Shown here in pieces: positions 13,280 to 25,500 of a stretch of 64,000 bases of DNA. This DNA comes from Tetragnatha versicolor (Eukaryota; Arthropoda; Arachnida; Araneae; Tetragnathidae): assembly GCA_024610705.1 (NCBI GenBank), contig JANDEH010000001.1, forward strand, positions 57,213,119-57,277,118. The letters are read 5' to 3'. How positions within the stretch are numbered: position 1 is the first letter of the stretch; each line of letters starts with the position of its first letter. The notes under the pieces were generated by a model. It saw only the letters and a list, made by a program, of their open reading frames with translations. It was not told the origin of the DNA and ran no database searches. The translations under genes were made by a program, and so were the position numbers.

Positions 13280-16200
13280 TAGTGATTCAATCAAAAGGAA
13301 AGAAAAAATTAAGAATTAAAAGTGTACTAACTTAAATCTTGATAGACTGTTTCAAAAAGGTAATAAATCCCGGAGTACACATTTTGTAGGTTGATTTGTT
13401 AGTCTCTGTATCAAGAGTATAAAGTTATTTCATGTATAGTACGTAGTTTCATTTCATCAACGAAACTAAGTAAGGGAGACTCAAATCCTTCTCAATACAT
13501 ACATTTTCCATTATCAATCAAGGGAAACCAAACGTTTCGAAGATACATAAAAACAGACAAATCAAACACGAAGGAACATGAAGAAGAAAGCCGCATGTCC
13601 TTTCAAAAGCAACCGGTGTTTACCCTACGAGTAAAGGAATACATTTCGAATGAATCCGTGGAGAAAAGGTCTCCGGGAGAGTCAATATTTTTACGCCGGC
13701 CTTAATTTCCGTTCCAGGGATGAGTTGTTCGGGGCCTGCGAGCGTAAATATTGAGCAATTTGTCGCACTTTATGGCCCGAATATCGCCGTTTTTGCCGTT
13801 CAGGGGGATGTTTATTTTAGTTATGGATCAAAGGAGAGGCTGTGGCCAAACAAAGAGAAGCGGCAGCCGTTTGTCCTCATTGTGGGATTATTGCGTGGAT
13901 TGTAGCACTTGTTTTTTTAAAGGGGAGCTTAAAGGTAAAAGGATAGGACCATAGAATTGAAAGTTAATCCCGAAGAAATATTAAAGATTTATTAAATCGA
14001 GCCAAATCTACACTTTTCTATACCAAAATAACTTTTTTACTGTTGAAATTATTATTGTACCAATTTAATGATGGCTCCGTAAGGACAAAAGCTTTTTAAA
14101 GTTTATAAATAAGTTAAATCACGATAATTTGCTGTGTAGTTTTAATTTTAACCCCTAACCATTTGCATACAATAACCCATTTTTCATTACCTTTGTCAAC
14201 ATTTGCCCACGCTCTAGCTCATCAAGTGAGCCTGAGTTGTCTTACAGTAGTCATCATTTTTCCCATGAGTTTTTTATCACCGCCTTTTATATAAAGTAAC
14301 TCTCTAAGCAAGTTTCTTAGTATATTCCTAAAGGACAGTAAGAAATCTTTCACGAACCTCAAGTTACCACTTAGTTAGGGTACAAAAGACGAAATTTAAC
14401 GAATTTTGCACTACACGCTGAGATCACCCGTTTTCAGGGCATGGTATTAATTTGAAGCATCCTAAGTAATTAAATCACACAAGTAGTACTAAGAATTTTA
14501 ACTTAATTTAATTATAATTTTAACTTAACCAAAATCCATGTATGAAATTGAAAAAACTAAAAATTCTTTAACTGTGTTTGTATGTATAACATATCTTTAA
14601 ACTACCTTATCTGATAGCATTTGTAATAGGAAAAGGGGACTATGCTCTTAAAATTTCAGCATCGTCCCATAAGATTGCTACGAATATCATTCACAAAATA
14701 ACAGGGAAATTCAAATTATTGTGTACACCATTTTCCATGAGCTCCAAAAGAAGTTAACCTTAAAAAATATCTATATGCTTGTTATTTCATAAGAAATGCA
14801 TTAACTTCAAATAACCTTCTCAAAATTTTCAGTTTTATAACACTTCATGAATATTTAATGGTCGTGCAGAGATGCTTGACTTTAAAAAATAAATACAAAA
14901 AAACAATACAGTGGCATTCATTGATAAAAACCTTAACAAACTTTCTCTTGCTATACGAGAACCATCATAATCAAAAAAGATCCGTGGAATGTTTTGCAGT
15001 AACGCTTTTCTATAACGAAGGATGTATTACTCTGCAGTGTGAATGTTAAGTATCTGTCAATTGAATTTCGAACTGTAACAAAATTCCAGCTTTTGTTCCG
15101 GAATCTTTTATATCCACTCCGAAATTCGGATTCATTCTTTTCGACAGACATTTGAAGCTGTCAGATTACCCTGATATTATTCGGCCTTCACGAATAAGAG
15201 TATTTTGTGCATTTCAATCCAATTTTAACAAATTTAGTATTGTACTCTTCTATCATGTAGTATTATTTTTTAAAGCACAAATGTACCATTTCTAAGACTT
15301 AAGGATAAAAGTCTGGGAATAGCAGTGAAGCTTGGGAAATCCCATGTGTTTTTTTGTTTGGGAAAAAAAGCTGCAAAATCTGGTTGTGTGTAGAGATTCC
15401 GAACTGCCGATATTTCTTTTGTGTTTGCAATTACAGGATAGACATTTCTATTGTCGGGATTGTTTGAATACAGCTGTGACAAAAAGGGACATCTGACTCA
15501 TATGTGATATTTTTCAATATGTTAGTAATATGAATAAAATATATTCTCTTAGGGATTCGAACGTAAGTTTTACTGCATTGAGTAACAGTTCATTTCCAGA
15601 ATTTGTGCTTGATGTGCTTGCTTTAAGTTCCGCTGGTCCTGTTTAAACGTTTTATAACTTAATTTTAATAATATTTGAATAATTTTTTTTTCAATATTTT
15701 ATGGAACCTATAATTTTGCCATCGCTTTACCAGTTATCAAGAACTTTACTGATTTGTATGGTTTTAGTTATGGAATTCTCTTTGACACCAATAGAAACAA
15801 GAGGTAATTTTTAATTTTTACTATTTTATTTTTAATTGTATTAATCGTCAATATAAAGAAAAGTAAGTTAAAAAAAGTAACTAAAACTTGGTTATAAAGT
15901 GATTTATATTTCTGAAATTGACTTTTAAGTATTTAACAGTTAAAATAAATTGATAAACAACAACTAAGAAAATAGAATTATAACATAGTAATATTGCTTT
16001 TATTATCAATATCTTAATTTTATGTCATAGTACCTCTTTAATTTAAAGTAAATTTTTGGTCATCTATATGGGTTCTTAAATCCCAGATGACACATATATT
16101 TTTCTTTCAATTAAATAATGTACCGTCAGAAAATCGAAAAGAATATATTATTTTGATTATTATTAAGATTTCACAATGTGAAAATATAATAGTTCTTTTT

Positions 16201-16470
16201 TTCCGAAATATTTGTATCAACCATCAAAGCAATTCAAATCAATCTGAACCACTGATAAAAGAATCCATTTCCAAATCACTACTCCCGTTCACGATTAGTT
16301 ACTCCCCGGCGATGCGTTGCCCATTTGTTGGAAAATACTGCCCATAGACCAAAATCATTTTAACTGAATTCAATAAATAATCCAACCAACTATATTTATT
16401 AATTTTTTATGCCTAAAACATTCTAAAAAAACATCTCTTATAACAAATAAAATCATGTTTAATTTCAAAA
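13280..16470. other. Non-coding stretch
   Basis: No supported exon. 13570-13910 is G+C-richer and lacks repeat structure; overlapping short frames there show no domain. The remainder is AT-rich. Confidence 0.35.
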
Positions 16471-16473
16471 CAG

Positions 16474-16596
16474 GAAACAGTGGTATTCCTCCTCCCAACT
16501 TTTTAGCCGACATGATTCTGAGTTATCTGGATGTGAAGGACGTAGTTTTATCTACCCACGAAGATACAAGTAGGGATATTGTAGTTTTTGTGTACT
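16474..16596 (+). CDS. Ionotropic receptor exon a (amino-terminal domain)
   Basis: Reads SGIPPPNFLADMILSYL and continues through DVKDVVLSTHED to DIVVFVY. It ends in phase 1 before GTAAAT and joins the exon at 18492 in frame. An alternative acceptor 7 bases downstream (16481) is possible. It looks like an amino-terminal domain segment, but similarity is weak. This is the first exon I can place; anything 5' of it is missing. Confidence 0.6.
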
Positions 16597-19500
16597 GTAA
16601 ATTTGAATGTTTTTCTTATCAGTCAAATCAGTTTAGTTATAATAACTAACAAAATCTTCCTGATTGTTGGAAAATGTGGCATAGAAAACAAAAGCAAACT
16701 ACTGATATGTCTTTTAATATTGCGATTAAAAAAACATATTTCATTACTTATAACCATAAATAAACTAAAGAAACAATATTTTACGTATTGCTCGTTATGG
16801 GAAAAATATTCTATCACTGTATAAATATACCATACCATTTCTTCGTTTTTAAAGTTTCCAATGCTAAAGAATTGAATGTTGGTTTTGAAAAGCGGGGATG
16901 TTTTATACAGCAAAATAAAAATTTCATTTTTTGAGTAGAAAAAATGACTTATTCTAATGCTATTTTTTCTAAAAATATCTAAGAATGACTCAATTTTATG
17001 GAACCAATAAGGACGTATATCAAAGTTTTTAAAAAATTAAAATATAACGACTTTTGGAAAAAAAATCAATTTTGTATCAATGTGTCCCATTGGTGGGTCA
17101 GTTGGATACATTGCTTGGGGGTATTCTGATACAGTGATTAATTCAAAACACGACCTAAATAACCTTGATAGTTTTTGAGATATTGAAAGTGTATCAATGT
17201 CCCCCTTGTATAAAATTGCAACGTTTTACCTTATATTTAATAATATTTTAACCTATACTTTTTAGTCTGTTTTAAAAACTTTGTCTTTAAAAGATTTTTT
17301 ATATTTCATTAATTGAATCACTTATTTTTGAAACGTGTCAAACGCCACTTTTTTCAAAAATGAGTTTTTGGTATCATGAGGTTCTGTAAGGTTAAACGCA
17401 CATTTTAAAGTAAGAATAATAAATATTTTTCAGTCTATAGAGTTGAAATCATTTATAAAAAAAGGTATTTTTACATCTACTACCTAAAGAGAAAAAAAAG
17501 AATTGTTTAATACCTTTAAGAGTTAGTATTTAATAATGAAATGTTATTTTCAACTAATATTCCCACTTTTATTACTAAATCCTTATAATTATTAAATAAA
17601 TTAGAGTTAAGCTATGAAAATAGGCCTGAATACACTGTTTATTGCAGAAACCTGTCAGATGCAAATATTTCAATATTTTTTTAAAGAATAAAAACATTAA
17701 AAAAACTATTTTTATCTGTAAAATATCCAAATGATGCCTACTTTAAGAAAAAAAATTACTAAACATCTTTTTAAAAATATAGTGAGCTTCTATACAGTTT
17801 TTTTTCGTTTATCTCAAAACAAGAAAAGTGGCGTTTGACATGTTTCAGAATTAAGTGATTCAATTATTTCTTTTCACATAACTTTTCTCTTATTAAACTT
17901 GTTATCGTAAGGAAATTATAGGAAATAAAAGAGTATTAAACTTATAGTTTGTTTCTTGTTTTTCTCATCCCGTAATTAAATTACTTTAGTCAGGTTCAGA
18001 AAAGCAATATATTCTTTTCACAAACTAAACCAAACAAATATTTCTTTCTTCATAGAAAAATCAATATATCGGAAAAGACGGGAAAACTCTTTTTCCACTT
18101 CAAATCATTTTTAAAATATCAGGAAAATTTCTTTAGTTAAATATTCCAAATTCTTTTTTCCGTTCTTAAAAATGTTTTATGATAATTTAAATCATTTTGC
18201 AAGTGTCTCTTTAAAATCTTTACTAGCGGAAAATAACTTCAATAACTAAAAGATTTATTGAGACTTGGATAGTAAATTTCTTTAAATGGGGATAAGGATA
18301 ACAAACTCACTCTTCAAAACTCTCCCCCTAAAAACAATTATTTTTCTTTTGAAACTGATTTTAAATTTTGAAACAAGTTTACTTGAAACTTTATAAAGTT
18401 GGGTTCGTTATTTTTTTTCAAGAAGAGAGGAAATATTAACTGCGTTTTAAACCTTTCCTTTTCTAATTCATTTTTGCATTTTCTTCTGCAGATTTTCCCC
18501 TCACTGAGTATGCTTCTTCACTTTATAAAAAGTATATATTTACCTCTGTGTATGAATGGAAAGGTTACGAACTTGAAGATGAACAGTTCAACCGCTTCAT
18601 ACATGTCGTCGAAAGTGGAAAACAGCAAACAATCGTATTCTTCTTAGATGGCTTAAGTGCTCAAATCTTTTACAGATTCGTGAGTTTTCCAGTAAACTAC
18701 TATTTTAGCAAAAGTGTGGTTGTTAAAATTTGAATTCCTAAGAAAGGATAGTTATCTTTCTTTTCATCCATATAAATTTATTGGAAGTTAACTGACTTAG
18801 TTAACTCGTGCACTGATGATTTTTAAGTTTCAAGAAAAAAAAGTTTCGTTCTTAGTTTTAGTTTTACAAATACAAATACAAATTAAGTCGACCAACTACA
18901 GGCAAGCGCCCAACGAGGTTGCTCCAGTCCATTTAACTCAAACCACCTGATTCCCAGTATCTGTCAATTTTATTTTTGAATTCGTTTACCCCATTTGAGT
19001 TGATAATCGTTTTAAGTAACCCATTCCATCTGTCCACTACCCTGTCGTAAGGCGACTGCCTACGTTGGGAGAAGGTTTTTGAAAAACATTATAATGTAAC
19101 TTGTTTACGTATTTTTTCTTAACCAATGTAGTTTAAATAACTAATATATGTAAAAACTACCCAAATTTTATAAAAAATATTTTTTAAAATATCAATTTAT
19201 ACTAAAATTTGGCGGAAATTTAAAGTTACGCCAACACCTCTATAGGTAAATATATTAAAGTTTTTTTGAAAATTCTTGAAATAGTCCACTGAAAATAGCG
19301 AAAAAAAAGGGCCGAACCTCGGACAAATTGCAATAAAAGGTTTCTCAACGGTTTTCACTTAGGAATGACCTCAATAATAACATACTAAAAATCGGCCAAA
19401 ATCGCCCGGGGGGAAGTTTAATTTTTTTTAAATTTTTAAAAAATGGCCGAAAAAAAATTTAAAAAAAATCCAAAACAATAATAAAGACATGTGATACATG

Positions 19501-22500
19501 TTTATAGGTTATTTTTGAGTTTTGAAACCGAATATTGCTTTAGTTTTGAAAACAAATTGAAATTTCAATTTTTATAATTAATTTGAAAAATGAGTTATAT
19601 GAAAAAATTAACCCCCCCCTAAAAACCTAACAAAATCATCAAAAGAGATAAATCAAACGGTTTTCATTTAGAAACGACCTAATTATTAACATACTAAAAG
19701 TAAAAAAATTTACTAGTAAAAGAAGTTCCATTTTTTTTTAATTTCAACTTTTTTTTGCGAAAAATGCATTTTTTTTTCAAATTCGTGCCAAAAACTTTAG
19801 AGGCTTTTGAAAAGGTCATTTTTTGTGGATATTGTCCACAGATAGTTATATAATGGAAAACCGGTAGAATTGACCCTCAATGAATTAGTTAATTATTTTA
19901 AATTCTGATGTAAATATGCCAAAGTATTACCTTTTTTCACTTTTTACTACATTTTACCAATTTCAAAATTTTAAATAAAATAATTAACTAATTCATTGAG
20001 GGTCAATTCCACCGGTTTTCCATTATATAACTATCTGTGGACAATATCCACCGAAAAATAACCTTTTCAAAAGCCTCAAAAGTTTGGGGCACGAATTTGA
20101 AAAAAAAATGCATTTTTCGCAAAAAAAAGTTGAAATTTTAAAAAAAATTGAACTTCTTTGACTCTAAAATTTTTTTTACTTTTAGTATGTTAATATTTAG
20201 GTCATTTCTAAATGAAAACCGTTTGATTTATCTCTTTTGATCATTTTGTTAGGTTTTTAGGGGGGTTTTAATTTTTTCATATAACTCATTTTTCAAATTA
20301 ATTTTAAAATTTGAAATTTCAATTTTTTTTCAAAACTAAAGGCAATATTCGGTTTCAAAACTCAAAAATAACCTATAAACATGTATCACATGTCTTTATA
20401 ATTGTTTTGGTTTTTTTAATTTTTTTTCGGCCATTTTTTAAAAATTTAAAAAAAATTAAACTTCCCCCCGGCCGATTTTGGCCGATTTTTAGTATGTTAT
20501 TATTGAGGTCATTCCTAAGTGAAAACCGTTGAGAAACCTTTATTGCAATTTGTCCGAGGTTCAACTCTATTTTCAGTGGACTAAAATCACATGTTCCATA
20601 GATAAATACCTGTGCATTGACCTAAAAGCTAAGCAAAATTTTGAAAATTAAAAGAGCTATGCTATTTATCGCCATTTTTTAACCTTTTTTTAGATATTTT
20701 TTTAAAAAATTTTACGATAAATAGCATATCTCCTTTAATTTTCTAAATTTTGCTTAGCTTTTAGGTCAATGCACAGGTATTTATCTAAGGAACATGTGAT
20801 TTCATGAATTTTCAAAAAAACTTTTATACATTTACCTATAGAGGTGTTGGCGTAATTTTAAATTTCCACCAAATTTTAGTATAAATTGTTATTTTTAAAA
20901 ATATTTTTTATAAAATTTGGGTAGTTTTTACATATATTAGTTATTTAAACTACATTGGTTAAGAAAAAATATGTAAACAAGATACATATAATGTTTTTTA
21001 AAAACCTTCTCCCAACGTAGGCAGTCGCCTAAATTAATACTTCCTGCAATCCCGATTAAAATTTGCCTTGTTCAATTCAAATCTATGACCCCTCGTCCTA
21101 TTACCCGTATTGATATCTAGTCCCTCTGTGTCCCCTTGTTTTATCATTTTGAAAAGTTGAATTAAATTCCCTCTAATCCTTCTTTCCTCACACATTAATA
21201 GATCTACACATTAATATGTGTGAAAAATCATTGCTTTTTATCCTATAATATTTTTTTAAGTTTCGGTACGATAATAATATGTATGAATTGATATACCTTA
21301 CATCTTAATGATTTCACATTCCTATAAACATATCGTCGCTTAAGGCGCAAAATGACGTAACTTACATTTTGGCCATTTTTAGTTATGCATCAATCTTTAT
21401 GCAAATCCCGGCCCCGGATCACCTGGCACCAACGATTTTGCGAAAAAATGACTCAAATCGCTGCAATCGTCAATTTTGTCATTTTAGCATAACTGCATTC
21501 GTAAGGCAAAATGACATAATTGCACGAGTTTCATTGATATTGTTAGGGACGCCGCCACAGAGAAGCGTTTCATCTCAATCCCTGGTCAAAAAGGCCTAAA
21601 ATGAAGGTTTAAAGCTATAATAATATTATTTTCTTTAATTAATAGCCAAACTGTTTTTTTTCATCTCCTGCAAAATAGGGAAAATGCAGTTATGTCATTT
21701 TGCGCCTTAAGCGACGATATACTCTGATACTTTATAGCACTGAGTTTTCTCTCTTGATTCAATTATTATTATGTGCATATACCTATTAATTTCAAACCCG
21801 GGTGCCTTTGACTCATCTCGGGCGATTGATTCCCTTACGTAGGCACATCTCGTGAAGGAGGTTCTGCCCCTGCCCTGCTTCTACCGCTGGATATTCTTCG
21901 ACGTCAACGGCACGAACGTGAACGCTCTGCATCGCTTCAACACGTCAGCGGTTTGCTGGAAAACACTTTACATCGCTCAGGGAAACAAGAGCGTAATAGG
22001 CCATCCTTTATTATATTGAATTGCCTTTTCTCTTCTCTAGATCAGAAATGGTCTTTCCTCGATAGATATCCCTTAAAACATCTTCCAAACATACAAGTGT
22101 CCCAACTAAAATCGATGAATGGATGATAAGATATTGTTTTCTACCGTCAATTAAGTGCTACTCATCAATAACAGGTAGCAAGGAAAATTATTTTCCTCTA
22201 ATCACAATTTCATTCCTAAAAAGGCAGTTTTTTTCTTGTTTCGCTTTATTAGCAAAACATGCAAAGTTAACAAATGTCTTCGAACAGATTACGTTTTTTA
22301 ACGCTTATAAGAGATTGCAGCTATTTTAGATTTAGAGTATAACTTGAATACAATATTAATTTTAAAAGTTTTAAGATTCCAAACCCTAGAAAACTTAGAA
22401 ATTGTAACTAACCATCTCCATACTCCTCAGACATCAGGAGATGATATAGGGCTAGGTGGAGTAATTGGGAACAAAATTCGCTACTTTAACTTTTCATTAT

Positions 22501-25500
22501 CACGGCAACCAATTAAAAGCATTTAAAACTTTATTAGTAAACGTATGATTTACCGGGACATTGACAAACCAGAGCTGCAGGATTGAGGTTTGGTTACCTG
22601 TTGTCTATCCTTACCTTCAACCCTCGCCTGCGGACAAGTCTCAAGAGAAAAATGTACAATCACATGATGAACGCAATGTCCAAGCTTTCTTCTTATCCCC
22701 TATGATACATTTTACCCTGACCTACCCGTTCTTAAGAACCAACGCCCACAAAACATATACGGTGAAAGAGGAGGAATCACCTAACCCGGTATGCAACGTC
22801 TGCTGGTGCACCACCCAGGGAGGCAATATGGTCCTCCAATCTTTCAAAGCCCATTTAGAGCCCTTTTCACTCAATACCATGACGTGGTACGGTGGTAATG
22901 GACACTTTTTTTTATTTATTTATATATTTTATAATCAATAAACAAAGTAAATAAAATATTACATCACCTGGGATCGTTGAACGATCTATGTAGGTGAACA
23001 ATAAACAGTTGGTTACAATTTGTTGCACATGGAATTGCAATAAAAATTTAGAATTATGGAAACAACACTGATTTTCTCGGCCCCTTAACATCTAAGAAGG
23101 CTGAATTTTTAATCAATTTACATTAACTCTAGGTGCAATCCTAGAAATAAATTTGGCTTATATATCTCTTTTCCCTCTTGGTGCACCATTTTGGTTGGCG
23201 AGCAGTGTACTTAGCTGCTGCGGTGTGTGTCAATTTGCGAGTTAGAGTATCTTGGACAGCTGATGCCATATTATCGACTATGTATAAGTAATTTTGGGGC
23301 ATCCTAGATCACTACAACAACAATCAATATTTTCCTAAGGTAGGGCTGCCCAGTGCCCAACCTCCGGCCCGCGGGCCAGATCCGGCCCCCGAGCCCTCTG
23401 AATCCGGCCTGCGAACGAAATTAGAACAACACTTTTTATTACTTTCAGTGGCGGATCCAGGATTTGGTTTTGGGGGGGCTAAGAATTTTCATAACCCAAT
23501 TGAATCTTCTTGTTAATGTTATTACGAAAAAGGTAGTGAATTATCCTGCTCCAACTACCAAAAGGGGGTCTGGGGGATCTCGTGTATAAGATTTTTGGAA
23601 ATTTAAGTCAAAAACCCCACTTTTTCACGTTTTGGTACGCCTCATCCGAATTTCGTATATAGATTTTTTGCGTTTTGACAAACTTAGTAAAAAATAGTTG
23701 TAATAACAGAGTTACAAGTGCCAAGGGGGTCTGGGAATCCTCCCCCATAAATTTTTTTTAAATTTGAACTTAAAATCAGGGTTTTAACTCATTTTGGTAC
23801 ATAAAATATATTATATAGTAAAACTTTTCATTTGGGGGGGGCTTCAGCCCCCTAGCCTCCCCCTGGATCCGCTAGTGATTACTTTGTTTTCCGGGGTTTT
23901 TTTTGCTGAAAAAAATTCGTTTAAAATGCCAAGTTGCAAAAATACTGTAAACGAAGAGCAATAAAATGTATTGTTGTAATTAAGCATCAGTTAGCGCTTT
24001 TGCTTTTCTACTGTAATTTCATTTCTGGCCCTCCACACCTCATCAAATACCCTGAGTGGCCCTCCTCCAAAAAAGGTTGGGCACCCCTATCCTAAGGACT
24101 CCATTGCTTATTCTATTAAATTTGGCCATTTACAAAATAATCTGCATTACACATAAAATTGATTTAAAGAAAGGACTAGCTCATTCAAGAAATCTTCCAC
24201 AATCCACAAAATTGGTCCAATATTTATAAAAAGTTGGAAAAAAAGAAGTTTAAAATTCAGTTCCCCCATTACCCCTGAGCAGGGGTAATTGAGAACAGAC
24301 ATACAAACGGTAGTAAAATAAGTGTTGAACATAAAACACCACAAATTCTATTAATTAAACTAAAGAGCAACAATTATTAACAATAAAAGTATCTTAGCTG
24401 CGAAATCTGTAGTAACCAGCGGCTCTTGAATGAAGGGCAGAAACTTTGATTATCAGAAAAATTGGACATAACTTGTTATCGTTATCATATAACTTTCTGC
24501 TAGAGATCAGAAAATGCGGTAATGCTTTTAACCATTTTGTAAGGATATAAAAACTTTCAAGTTTCCAGCCACTCGGTCCACCTAAAGCCCTGGATAGTAA
24601 CGTAGCTTCATCCAGGGCTTTAGGTCCACCAAGCCCATATAATGATACTAGGGCTTGTTCCCATTTACCCCTGATTCCCAATTACCCTAACCTAGCCCTA
24701 GAGTTTATTTTTTCCGACTAAAATAACTTTATCTTTAAAGTTGTCGTGTCACTCCTTCTATCTTTCTTAGTCTTGTAACAAGACTATCGCTTCACTCACT
24801 GATCTCCCTTTGAATTTTTTCTCTTTCCTTCACTTCTCCTCCCCTCAATCACTTTCAAGTACAGCTATGAGTATTGTATGTATCCGTATTATTCTATTTT
24901 AAGGCGGAACTAAAGTAACTCGGGAAATATTTGCTAGATGACGCCACAATATGACTTTCTCAATTCTATTTAATTTGATGCCGTAAAAATATTTAGAGAA
25001 TACATTCCTTATAACTTTACTTTTAGCATAATAATTAACGAGTTCCCGAAAAATAAGGAAAATTTAAAATTTTTTATAAATGAAATAAAAATACCATTTT
25101 TTGAGTGAAAGTGAGAAGTATAGAGTTTTATATAAACTTAATTTTTTAAGATAGAGTTAATTAAAAAGACATATTTAACTTCTTCAAATTTTTACAATTT
25201 CTCATACTTAAGAATCTAATTATTACTATTTTTCAGTATGAAATTATGTGTTTACCGGGAAGAAATAGTTATGACGTAACACTGAAAAATAACCCTTTTC
25301 AGAACCCTGAAAACGATGTATGGTCGGTGTATGGCCCAAAACTCAGTGCATATGGCAACTGCTTAGTCAAAGACCACTTGGGGTTCTGGAGCCCCAACGA
25401 AGCCCACAGAAATTTGCGTCACCCGGAGACCAGAATCACCAATTTCAGAAAACGACGGCTTAGAGCTGCTGTTGTCGATGTATGGTAACTTTTTATAAAT

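Noticed and set aside
22561..22941. 126-codon open frame in a receptor intron
   Set aside because: No recognised domain and no matching splice phases with the receptor exons; kept only as an unassigned stretch.
24394..24681. 95-codon minus-strand frame
   Set aside because: Built on the CCTAAAGCCCTGGA hairpin repeat; not a protein family I know.
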